Of a DNA stretch of 15,451 nucleotides, positions 9,801-15,392 are shown in pieces. The stretch covers positions 1 to 15,451 of the forward strand of contig CAJYHD010000377.1 of the NCBI GenBank assembly GCA_913773715.1. Direction: 5' to 3'. This DNA is from an uncultured Sphingobium sp. (GTDB lineage Bacteria > Pseudomonadota > Alphaproteobacteria > Sphingomonadales > Sphingomonadaceae). A model generated the notes under the pieces. The model had not been told where the DNA came from and made no database searches. It saw only the letters and a list, made by a program, of their open reading frames with translations. Numbering within the stretch: the stretch's first letter is position 1; each line of letters begins with the position of its first letter. Position numbers and translations under genes: made by a program.

Positions 9801-10023
9801 TTCGATCGGCACGATCAGCCGCGCCACCCGCTGCGCCTTCGATCAACAGGTCAGCAGGCGGGATGATGAGCTTCGCGGTGGGCGATCTGCGACCAAGATC
9901 GAGCAGTGCCTGGATGCCGAACGCAGACATCGCTGACGTTGCAGCACGGACCGCAGACACCGCGCCTACCGAACGCAGATAATCAATTACGCGGTCGCTT
10001 CCTCGGTTTCTTATTAGCTTCAA
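6862..10023 (-). CDS. SNF2-type helicase with phospholipase-D-like N-terminus (1053 aa)
   Basis: Large ATP-dependent DNA translocase, first intact gene of the defence operon. Helicase motifs are Walker A ADSVGLGKT at 251-259, DESH at 341-344, SATP at 379-382, FTAFADTAAYL at about 685-695, ATDVISEGQNL at 755-765 and QRFGRIDRLGS at 785-795, the SNF2/RapA-like order. Residues about 1-150 resemble the phospholipase-D-like module often fused to such helicases: GACSLTTEGLGL at 121-132 matches the GSxNLTxxGL part, but no HxK is seen, so catalysis there is unlikely. Residues about 800-1053 are a C-terminal extension of unknown fold. The only plausible start is TTG at 10023, because a TGA stands two codons upstream; MKLIRNRGSDRVIDYL looks like a natural beginning for this module. 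The stop overlaps the DUF4391 start. The promoter region is occupied by transposon debris, so expression is uncertain. Confidence 0.92.
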   Translation of the reverse strand: MKLIRNRGSDRVIDYLRSVGAVSAVRAATSAMSAFGIQALLDLGRRSPTAKLIIPPADLLIEGAAGGAADRADRNRLTLRGAASRAIGWFDRVDTRSAPGRLPQSMIIVDADGRGTTAMVGACSLTTEGLGLTPADRLGIVQVAQDETEAATFAEWFDDQWQSLPPTERAGAAIREAFAPLAARRSAGEVYTRLLDAIFTDMGEGTDEESIVKSATGIRDTLIWSKLYRFQRDGVIGAIDKLQRYGGCIIADSVGLGKTFEALAVIKYHELRNDRVLVLCPKRLRDNWTIWKQNDRRNMLTADRFNYDVLNHTDLSRDGGQSGDIDLTHINWGNYDLVVIDESHNFRNKSTHRDRETRYDKLMRQVIKAGVRTKVLMLSATPVNNRLADLKNQIAFATEGNDAALAGQNIPSIEGTIRFAQGAFNRWLAMAEEKRTSERLLDMLGFDYFRLLDLLTIARSRKHIERYYGTAETGKFPDRRPPLNIKAPVDTHDAFPPIADINDDIRRLTLAAYAPLRYVLPSKRDAYDRAYDQSIRGGQSVFRQLDREESLVHLLRVNLLKRMESSVHAFALTLERQLAAVDALIALIDAHDEAIEEVSINDLEVDDPLFETLGVGRSVRVLLADADRVRWRQDLIADRLLLEALLGAAKTITPERDAKLAALRRFIADKQAAPFNAGNRKVIVFTAFADTAAYLYRELAPTIGVETALVTGGGANKVTAKGIRTDLGSILTAFSPRSKGRPDDIDEPEIDLLIATDVISEGQNLQDCDCLINYDIHWNPVRIVQRFGRIDRLGSTNAEIQLVNFWPNMDLDAYINLERRVSGRMVLLDVSATGEENIIEAQAGDTMNDLDYRRRQLETLQTTVIDLEDLSSGVSIADLTLNDLRIDLAGLNTDERAALGRMPLTAHAVVTATDDIPAGAIFCLRAETPAALAAIAQADPLRPHVLLHIGDEGATLLPPGQAKRVLDRLKWLGDRGRELDVEAWDRFDAETRTGIEMEQWRDLLATAIGVVTGKAEERAVASLFSLGGTVGGADFAGIDDWEVVAWVAVMPPA

Positions 10024-10175
10024 AAGTCATGTCCGGTCAGATTGGGATTGGCAATCAGCTCCGAGACAAGATCCGAGAAAAGATCAGCCAAGCGGTTCAC
10101 CTGCGTCGCCAGTTGGACACCAAATTGCCCGATCCATCGGGAAGCGCAATGGACAACGGCCCATTTTCCTAGCAT
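10020..10175 (-). CDS. Short open frame (51 codons) coupled to the helicase start
   Basis: The frame begins at an ATG that shares a base with the TAA ending the transposase-like frame (TAATG). It ends in a TGA that overlaps the helicase TTG start as TTGA. The peptide contains IGQFGVQLATQVNRLADLFS and ends LIANPNLTGHDF, which looks helical and protein-like. It may be the last part of a former upstream operon gene cut by the IS element, a leader that couples translation into the helicase, or simply terminal IS sequence. I do not recognise it. It shows no signal peptide or catalytic motif, and no strong ribosome-binding site precedes it. Confidence 0.35.
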   Translation of the reverse strand: MLGKWAVVHCASRWIGQFGVQLATQVNRLADLFSDLVSELIANPNLTGHDF

Positions 10176-11070
10176 TACAGTTGCGTTCTTGATCGGGCAT
10201 GTGCGCGTCGACCGGCAGCTTGATGGGCGCGTGGCCAGCATGACCAAGCGATAAGGTGACGAGGCTCGATACGCCGCTGTGCCAGCCTGATGACGATACG
10301 GCGGATTTCCTGGACGAACCAGCGGATCAGGACCGTGGCCTCGTCCAGGCTCTTTTGGGGGGCGCGGCATTGGCACGGGTGCGGATGGCCGCCAGCATCG
10401 CGAAGGCCAGCATGACGAGCGAGACGTGCCGGTGCCAGCCATGCCAGGAGCGGGTCTCGTTGTGGTCGAGGCCGAGTTCGTTCTTGGCGGTTTCGAAGCT
10501 GTCCTCGATGGCCCAGCGATAGCCTTCCACACCAACAAGGGCTTCGATGGTCGTGCCGGCCGGACACCAGGTCGTGAAGAAGGCAAGGTCATCACCGGCG
10601 ACGTGGCGGCGGATCAGCAGGCCTCTGGTCCATGTCCCGGTTGCACCATCGACATATTCGTCGGCTTCGAGGTCGGCGAGTTCGAAATAGGCCCAGTCAT
10701 GGAGGCGTTCGCCCTTGGTGCCCTGACCCGCCGACAGACGCTGCCAGGCAGCAAGATCGAGGTCATTTGCGATCTGCGCGGCGGTGCCCGCGACAACCGG
10801 CTTGTCGCCCCATGAGCCGAAGCGATGGTCGCCCTTCACGCCCAGCACATAGCCCCCTTCGGCAAGCTCAGGACAGGCTTGCCGGCACGGCGCAGCACCT
10901 GCTCGATGTCGCCGACGCCGTAGACCGCATCCGCCGCGGGCCCTCGCGAACGGCATACCGGCCGCGATCGCCCGTTCGATCATCTTCACCGCCAGCGCCG
11001 GCTTGGTGGCGAATGCCGTGCCCTCCGGCACATGCGCGGCCGCCGGGCGTGCCGGATCACTTCGTCGCAA
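10175..11070 (-). pseudogene. IS701-family transposase remnant, truncated and frame-disrupted
   Basis: The reading frame from 11070 to 10327 encodes HVPEGTAFATKPALAVKMIE, then GYVLGVKGDHRFGSWGDKP, GERLHDWAYFELADLEADEY and IEDSFETAKNELGLDHNETR, hallmarks of IS701-type DDE transposases including the catalytic Glu region. The N-terminal part with the first catalytic Asp is missing; homology begins near 11060, after a stop. A one-base insertion near 10935-10947 shifts the frame: the expected ADAVYGVGDIEQVLRRAGK is readable only in another frame. A 23-bp insert at 10855-10877 brings the frame back. A second shift in the C6A4 tract near 10353-10362 moves the natural C-terminus (LIRWFVQEIRRIVIRLAQRR, ending at 10175) out of frame. 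It is inactive. I found no terminal inverted-repeat pair or target duplication. It sits directly upstream of the defence operon and may have removed its promoter or first gene. Confidence 0.85.
10855..10877. repeat. 23-bp short palindromic repeat inserted in the transposase frame
   Basis: Between codons for AGK and GYVLGV, which are adjacent in intact relatives as I know them, lie 23 extra bases with the core CCTTCGGCAAGCTCAGGAC. This matches a family of short mobile-looking palindromic repeats that I remember in sphingomonads and other GC-rich proteobacteria, whose translations appear as CPELAEG or LRQAQDRL; both occur here on the two strands. GGCAAG (10861-10866) and CTTGCC (10878-10883) can pair. 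The insertion shifts the frame by two and compensates for the one-base insertion upstream. Confidence 0.7.
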
Positions 11071-11199
11071 CCCTGCGACTTACCGCTTTCGGCTGAAGCC
11101 GCCATTCGGATGTTGCTCTCCGAACGACTTGGTTTGGTCACGAACCGACGTTGGGGCCCGTAAACGAAGGGCCAGTTACCGAAAAATCCGTCCCCAAAT

Positions 11200-11225
11200 C
11201 GTACTGGCGGCCTCCCGCCAGTACG
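11200..11225. repeat. Perfect 11-bp inverted repeat
   Basis: Arms CGTACTGGCGG (11200-11210) and CCGCCAGTACG (11215-11225) are separated by CCTC. It lies 26 bases past the hairpin that follows the secreted-protein gene. No T-run follows on either strand. It could be a second terminator, an attenuating structure or the end of an unrecognised small element. Confidence 0.6.
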
Positions 11226-11250
11226 AGAAATCCAGAATGTCCACCCGCTA

Positions 11251-11279
11251 ATCAACCTGACGGTCGCCGTCAGGTTGAT
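11251..11279 (-). terminator. Strong hairpin after the autotransporter unit
   Basis: A perfect 13-bp stem, ATCAACCTGACGG with CCGTCAGGTTGAT, and a three-base loop TCG, located 19 bases beyond the minus-strand stop at 11298. Position and stability fit a transcription terminator for the two-gene unit. No U-tract follows in the transcript, so it may instead protect the 3' end or need Rho. Confidence 0.55.
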
Positions 11280-11297
11280 CCGTGTGCCTATCTAGAA

Positions 11298-11876
11298 TTA
11301 GCCCCAAACCATGCCGATCGTTTTCACCATCCATGCGCCCTCGGGCGTCCGCAGCAGTTCGAACGTCTGATGGTGCGCGGCCTGTGATTGCGGCGAGATG
11401 TAATAGACCGTGAAAGCCAGCGCGTTGGCGGCGGGCTTGCGTACATCGCTCAGGCGCAGCACGTCCTGGCAGTAGCGCGGGTCATGATATTGGTCTTCGC
11501 CCCGCGCGACATAGCCTTGCGACGGTCCATAGTTCGATGGGGTCACCGCGTCGCGGTTCAGCGCCCTCCAGGCGGTGTCGTTGACGCCGCAGGCGCTGGT
11601 CCGGATGAGGCGTTCGATCAGTGGGGCTGCCGCTGCCATGTCTTTGGCGATGTCCGGGTTGGTCTGCCTGGCTGCGACGGCTTCGTGAATGGCGCGGGCC
11701 TGCTCGGCGCTCGGCTCGACCACCGCGCTGGGGCGAACCGGTGTCGGTGCGGATGCGCCCTGCGCGGCGGGCTCGGTCATCGCCTTCAGCACGCGGCCGA
11801 GGAGGCCATTCTGCGCGGGGGCGACGGCGGGCAGCATGGCGACGATGACGGCGGCGGCGATCGGGAATGTCTTCAT
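11298..11876 (-). CDS. Secreted protein of unknown function (192 aa)
   Basis: The start is ATG at 11876 with AGGA eight bases upstream; the same frame continues further upstream but only as a shadow inside the autotransporter gene. Residues 1-22 form a signal peptide (MKTFPIAAAVIVAMLPAVAP, then AQ), so the product should reach the periplasm or beyond. The rest has an Ala/Pro-rich stretch (about 38-55) and a compact C-terminal part with two cysteines, in TSACGVND and DPRYCQDV, that could form one disulfide. The last ~50 residues (FTVYYISPQSQAAHHQTFEL) look like beta strands. I do not recognise the family. It lies 23 nt after the S8 autotransporter on the same strand and is likely co-transcribed, so a partner, inhibitor or substrate role is possible but untested. 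Confidence 0.78.
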   Translation of the reverse strand: MKTFPIAAAVIVAMLPAVAPAQNGLLGRVLKAMTEPAAQGASAPTPVRPSAVVEPSAEQARAIHEAVAARQTNPDIAKDMAAAAPLIERLIRTSACGVNDTAWRALNRDAVTPSNYGPSQGYVARGEDQYHDPRYCQDVLRLSDVRKPAANALAFTVYYISPQSQAAHHQTFELLRTPEGAWMVKTIGMVWG

Positions 11877-11899
11877 GGTCGTGTTCCTGTGTCCGGGGT

Positions 11900-14281
11900 T
11901 CAGAAGCGGGCCGCCCAGTGGGCGAGCATGGAGGGCGAGCCATCCGTCAGATCCTGCATGAGGCCGATGCGGATGGTGGTGCGAGGGCCGCCGGTCGAAT
12001 AGCCGGCGGTCAGCTGCACGCGGCGCTGCCCGGCAAGGCTGGCACTGGTCGACTGATAGACCAGCGACCGGGTCGCCAGATCGTAGTTGCTGGCATAGTT
12101 TAGTCGCGCGGCACCGGCTTCGATCATCAGCGGTTGTGCGACCCCAAGGCTGATAAGCCCGCCCAGCGCCGTGCCAGTCATCTGGAAGCCGAGGCGGCTG
12201 CCGACCAGCGGCGTCGTTCCGGTGACGAGGGACGCCGTGACCGGCTTCATGTGGGTCAGGCCGAGCGAGCCATAGCCCTCGATGCTCCAACCCGGCGCGA
12301 CGCCAAACCCATGATGCGCTTCGATCATGACGGTGCGGGCGCCGCCACCGAGACGCAACGCGCCTTCGCCCGTGGGCATGCCCATCAACGTGCCCGTCTC
12401 GTCGATGAAGGACAGCCGCATATCGGCTGCCCGTCCGGACCAGCCCAGCGTCACGGCGCTCGCCGCACTCTCCCGGGTGCGACCGCTGGCGATGGTGATG
12501 CCCAGACGCCCTCCAGCCAGATACCGATCGACGCCGATGCTGGTGCCAGCCTGCGGCGCGTAGGCTAGGACCCCGTCGGCAAAGGGGGCAAGCCCCATCA
12601 CGTCCGACTGAAGCAAGTCCGCCGCATTCCACGCTGCACGAATGCCGAGGCCGTCGCTGACATAGTCGATAGTGCCGGCCGTCGCTTGGGTGACGACCTG
12701 GTCGCCGGCGGGGCCGACCCGCGCGCTGGCGAATCCCATAGTCCCGGTGAAGCCGCCAAAGGACAGCGCCGACTGGTGGCCCATCTGGGCGACGCGTCGC
12801 CAAATCCGATGATCGGCACCGACCTGCGGCTTGACGATCAACCCGGCGAGCGATGCGGCATAGTCGCGGCCGAACTGGTCGAGGATCGTGACGTTGGACA
12901 GCGCCATCACCGAGGATCGCACCGATGTCTGCGTCGCGCCGTTCGACAGTGTCGGATTGACCGGCGACAGCGCGGCCTTGAAATCGACTAGTCCGTGGCC
13001 GAACACATCGTCCACGCCCGGATCACCGATGTCCTTCGCGGTCGTCAGGATCACCTGGCCTGCCTGCTGCCCGGTCAATTGTGGCCATTTCGACAGGATG
13101 TCGGCCGCGAGTGCGGCGACCGTCGGCGTCGCCGAACTGGTGCCGCTGAACAGTCCGACGTTGCCGTTGACCAGGGTCGTCACGTTGGTACCTACGGCCA
13201 CCACATAGCGGTCCTTCATGGTCCCGGCGCGGTTCGAATAGGACTCGAGCGTATAGGCCTGGATGTTGGCACTGAGCGCGCCGACGAAGATGATCGCGTT
13301 GACGTTGGATGCGTTGATGGCGGCGGCATCCGCAGGATTGGCCGCGGCGCTGTTGCCAGCGGAATTGACGATCAGGCCGCCGGTCGCGCCGAAGCGGGTG
13401 ACGGCTTGGCCCCAGGTGGTGCTGCCGCCCTGGTTCAGCGAACTGCTGACGATCTTGATCTTTTGTGCTGTCGCGTAATCGAGTGCCTCCACGGCGCGGA
13501 AGATCGCCTCGGTCTTCGTATCCTCATCCCAGTCCGAGACGCGGAGCACCGCGAGCTTGGCGCCCGGAGCATAGCCGACCGCGCCTTGCCCGTTTGCGTT
13601 GCCCGCGATGATGTTGGCGACCGCGGTGCCGTGGTCGGATTGGCCATCGCCAAGGACATCGCGCTTCGTCTTGACCCCGCCCTTGGTGACGTAGCCGAAG
13701 TCCTTCGAGAGTGACTCGTCGATGCGGCCATCGAGTTCGCCGTTCACATTGACGACGCCGTCGTCGATGACTGCGACGGTCACGCCGCGACCATCATGGC
13801 CGCTGTCCAGCGCATAGAGCGCGTTGACGAATTCGTTCGCGCCGTAGTTGCGGCGAAACTCGGCCGTGTCCGCGGCCGATCTGGTCGGCTGCAGGTTGGA
13901 CGGCGTGATGATGTAGCCGGCCGGCGGTGGCACCGGCGCGGAATAGACGGGCGGTGTTGGGGTGGGCGTAGGTGTGGGCGTCGGCGTCGGCGTCGGACTG
14001 GGGGGTGGCGTAGGTGTTGGAGATGGCGTGGGCGTCGGTGTCGGAGTGGGTGTTGGTGACGGGGTAGGACTTGGCGACGGAGACGGCGTCGGGCTCGGCG
14101 TCGGCGCAGGCGCAGGCGCAGGCGTTGGGCTTGGCGCAGGCGTTGGGCTTGGCGCGGGCGTTGGCGTCGGTGCCGGCACGCTACCCGAGCTCGCTATGCT
14201 GCCACCACCGCCGCCGCAGGCCGCAATCGTCAGCGTCAGCAGGCTTGCCGAGGCTGCCTTGATCCCCCGTAATCTCGTCAT
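11900..14281 (-). CDS. Subtilisin-like (S8) autotransporter lipoprotein (793 aa)
   Basis: Cell-surface serine protease. The start is ATG at 14281, preceded by GAGGGGGAT; the open frame extends to 14428 but without a better start. Residues 1-22 form a lipoprotein signal with lipobox I19-A20-A21-C22, followed by glycines. Residues about 35-111 are a Pro/Thr/Ser/Ala linker. The protease domain (about 125-500) shows D173 in VAVIDDG, H217 in SDHGTAVA, oxyanion N310 in NSAGN and S382 in SGTSSATP. Residues about 530-793 form an autotransporter-type beta-barrel ending in Phe (AHWAARF). The architecture resembles lipidated subtilase autotransporters such as Bordetella SphB1 and Neisseria NalP, which process surface proteins. 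Its target here is unknown. Repeats and hairpins in the upstream region may be regulatory. Confidence 0.93.
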   Translation of the reverse strand: MTRLRGIKAASASLLTLTIAACGGGGGSIASSGSVPAPTPTPAPSPTPAPSPTPAPAPAPTPSPTPSPSPSPTPSPTPTPTPTPTPSPTPTPPPSPTPTPTPTPTPTPTPPVYSAPVPPPAGYIITPSNLQPTRSAADTAEFRRNYGANEFVNALYALDSGHDGRGVTVAVIDDGVVNVNGELDGRIDESLSKDFGYVTKGGVKTKRDVLGDGQSDHGTAVANIIAGNANGQGAVGYAPGAKLAVLRVSDWDEDTKTEAIFRAVEALDYATAQKIKIVSSSLNQGGSTTWGQAVTRFGATGGLIVNSAGNSAAANPADAAAINASNVNAIIFVGALSANIQAYTLESYSNRAGTMKDRYVVAVGTNVTTLVNGNVGLFSGTSSATPTVAALAADILSKWPQLTGQQAGQVILTTAKDIGDPGVDDVFGHGLVDFKAALSPVNPTLSNGATQTSVRSSVMALSNVTILDQFGRDYAASLAGLIVKPQVGADHRIWRRVAQMGHQSALSFGGFTGTMGFASARVGPAGDQVVTQATAGTIDYVSDGLGIRAAWNAADLLQSDVMGLAPFADGVLAYAPQAGTSIGVDRYLAGGRLGITIASGRTRESAASAVTLGWSGRAADMRLSFIDETGTLMGMPTGEGALRLGGGARTVMIEAHHGFGVAPGWSIEGYGSLGLTHMKPVTASLVTGTTPLVGSRLGFQMTGTALGGLISLGVAQPLMIEAGAARLNYASNYDLATRSLVYQSTSASLAGQRRVQLTAGYSTGGPRTTIRIGLMQDLTDGSPSMLAHWAARF
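13949..14179 (-). repeat. Low-complexity Pro/Thr/Ser linker-coding repeat
   Basis: Degenerate 6- to 18-bp tandem units (GGCGTC, GGCGCA, and GCGCAGGCGTTGGGCTTG repeated about twice) encode the PTPTPSP linker between lipid anchor and protease. Units are multiples of three bases, so gain or loss would change linker length without breaking the frame. The Gly/Val frame on the other strand is an artefact. Confidence 0.85.
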
Positions 14282-14314
14282 GTCATCCCCCTCGAAGGGA
14301 TGCACGCCAGCCGG

Positions 14315-14342
14315 CGGCACCCCGTTGAATGACGGGGTGCCG
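14315..14342 (-). promoter_or_regulatory. Hairpin in the autotransporter leader
   Basis: A perfect 11-bp stem, CGGCACCCCGT with ACGGGGTGCCG, and loop TGAATG. It lies 34-61 bases upstream of the autotransporter ATG on the same strand, so it would sit in the 5' untranslated leader if transcription starts further upstream. Possible attenuator, RNA stability element or protein-binding operator. Confidence 0.45.
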
Positions 14343-14398
14343 GCCCTCTGGAGACCGGATGTTCGAAACCTGTAGCGAACAGGCGCGGGCGCCTTTAG

Positions 14399-14432
14399 CC
14401 GGGTGGCCTGGACATACGCGTCCGCCACCCGG
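14399..14432. repeat. 9-bp inverted repeat
   Basis: CCGGGTGGC (14399-14407) and GCCACCCGG (14424-14432) are perfect reverse complements, 16 bases apart. It is immediately next to the GCGACCG repeat cluster. It may be part of an operator or a transcript hairpin. Confidence 0.5.
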
Positions 14433-14490
14433 TCACAAAGAGCTTTGCGACCGTGTGTTGGTCTTTCGACCGATGGTGGTCTTGCGACCG
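14431..14490. promoter_or_regulatory. Cluster of four GCGACCG-type sites
   Basis: CTTTGCGACCG (14443-14453), TCTTTCGACCG (14462-14472) and TCTTGCGACCG (14480-14490) are near-identical direct repeats 19 and 18 bases apart. GGTCACAAAG (14431-14440) is an inverted, one-mismatch copy facing the first. Regular spacing suggests binding sites for one regulator on the upstream side of the autotransporter gene. The regulator is not identifiable. Confidence 0.45.
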
Positions 14491-14690
14491 GCTTCGCTAC
14501 AGGGTTTCGACGCCCCGGCCTGCGGAACTGAAAGTCTCGCAGGCCACCTCAGGCTATAGCCGGATCGTTAACAAATTCCTAGTCGTCCAGATGGACGTGG
14601 TCTTACCTGACAGCTGACCCCATTCGGCATACGCCTCTGCCGCGTCGTCCGAACTGGTACCAAACTGGGCTCTTGACCCAAAAATCGAGA

Positions 14691-15089
14691 TTATCCGGGA
14701 AATAGCCCATTTTGTGGACAAACCGCTTATCCGCAAAATACCTGATTTTCGGGACAAGGCGATTTCGGGGCCATTCGCCGCCGATCCTTGCGACAGCTCA
14801 AAAAGCGTCTTTTTTGCAGCTATGCCGATTTTCGAGACAAACCCGGTTGCGTCTATGCCTGGCTCTGACATCGGACCATTCCAGCGCGCGGACGCCTACC
14901 GGCAATCAGCAGCCAAATTGCCCATAAGCCGTTGATTTTACGTCTATCCGTAAAATGCGGTATTTTTGATCAAACCAAAAATGCCGATTTTTGGGACAAA
15001 CCCAAAAACCTTATCCGGAAAATGCCCTATTTTTGCAGAATAGGACGAAAAGCCGCCTCTGCGGATACCATCCGGCATTTTCCGGATAA
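14691..15089. repeat. Array of degenerate ~33-bp iteron-like repeats
   Basis: AT-richer than the surroundings. A full unit reads TTATCCGnAAAATGCC, then GATTTTTGGGACAAACC. Plus-strand copies start at 14691, 14727, 14944 and 15011. Second-half copies ATGCCGATTTT(C/T)G(A/G)GACAAACCC are at about 14822-14844 and 14981-15003. One inverted first half lies at 15074-15089. The first two units are 36 bp apart; others are irregular. TTATCC resembles the start of a DnaA box (TTATCCACA), but the last bases differ. Possible readings are a plasmid-type origin with iterons, a regulator-binding array or a degenerate intergenic repeat family. No replication gene is recognised in the window. Confidence 0.6.
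15011..15089. repeat. Perfect 16-bp inverted repeat pair
   Basis: TTATCCGGAAAATGCC at 15011-15026 and its exact reverse complement at 15074-15089, with 47 bases between. Both arms belong to the repeat family of the array; conservation of exactly these two copies, against the looser others, suggests selection for opposed binding sites or for a hairpin. Confidence 0.7.
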
Positions 15090-15173
15090 CCAGATTGGTA
15101 CAATTTCGGACCTGAGCCGCCGACCCCCACGGTCGGACGGGTAGAGGAGCAAATTCATGTCAGGCGCAATACC

Positions 15174-15355
15174 GCAAACGTGTGGCAGGCCATCACGTTT
15201 GCTGCGCCACCCCCGTGCTTCGGGGGCGGTTGGCTCGCATACGCTCGTTTGGGCTCGGCGCGGGGCGCCTCGGATCGGACGCGCGGCGTCCTCGGGCGCC
15301 TCGATGCGGCTTCGACCGCATCGAGGCTGGGGCGTTCGTTTGTCGCAAACGCCCG
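15174..15355. other. Hairpin-dense segment, possible structured RNA or leader
   Basis: Five successive inverted repeats: GCAAACGTG/CACGTTTGC (15174-15202), CCCCCG/CGGGGG with loop TGCTT (15210-15226), GGACGC/GCGTCC with loop GCG (15277-15291), a 12-bp stem GCCTCGATGCGG/CCGCATCGAGGC with loop CTTCGA (15298-15327), and CGTTTG/CAAACG with GGGCGT/CGCCC flanks (about 15330-15354). They lie just before the ATG at 15393. This may be a structured leader or small RNA, or codon-level GC bias in a coding frame that stays open across it. Confidence 0.4.
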
Positions 15356-15392
15356 ACCAACATATAACCACCGACACTGTCGGGACATCATC

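Larger units (their letters stand above)
11071..11297. other. Gap between transposase remnant and secreted-protein gene
   Basis: No gene is supported. It holds two perfect inverted repeats, listed separately, and a stretch around 11080-11130 that reads on the minus strand as RSESNIRMAASAESG. This looks like decayed coding or repeat sequence; I could not assign it. Confidence 0.5.
14282..14690. other. Intergenic region upstream of the autotransporter gene
   Basis: No gene is supported. It contains the leader hairpin, the 9-bp inverted repeat and the GCGACCG-type repeats listed separately, plus AGGCGC-GG-GCGCCT at 14381-14394. From 14491 to about 14690 I see no coherent structure; a 105-codon minus-strand frame (14871-14554) crosses it and the repeat region, and looks accidental. 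No confident -35/-10 pair was found. Confidence 0.5.

Noticed and set aside
250..10023. DISARM or BREX classification
   Set aside because: A helicase, a PLD-like domain and a methyltransferase are present, but no DUF1998 protein, PglZ phosphatase, BrxC-type ATPase or Lon-like protease. The methyltransferase and nuclease are clearly type III Mod and Res.
13962..14375. Gly/Val-rich 137-codon plus-strand frame
   Set aside because: It is the reverse reading of the Pro/Thr/Ser linker of the autotransporter.
14554..14871. 105-codon minus-strand frame
   Set aside because: It runs across the repeat array, has no ribosome-binding site and shows no recognisable domain; the repeats themselves keep it open.
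14691..15089. CRISPR array
   Set aside because: Copies are degenerate, irregularly spaced and partly inverted, with no uniform spacers and no cas genes.
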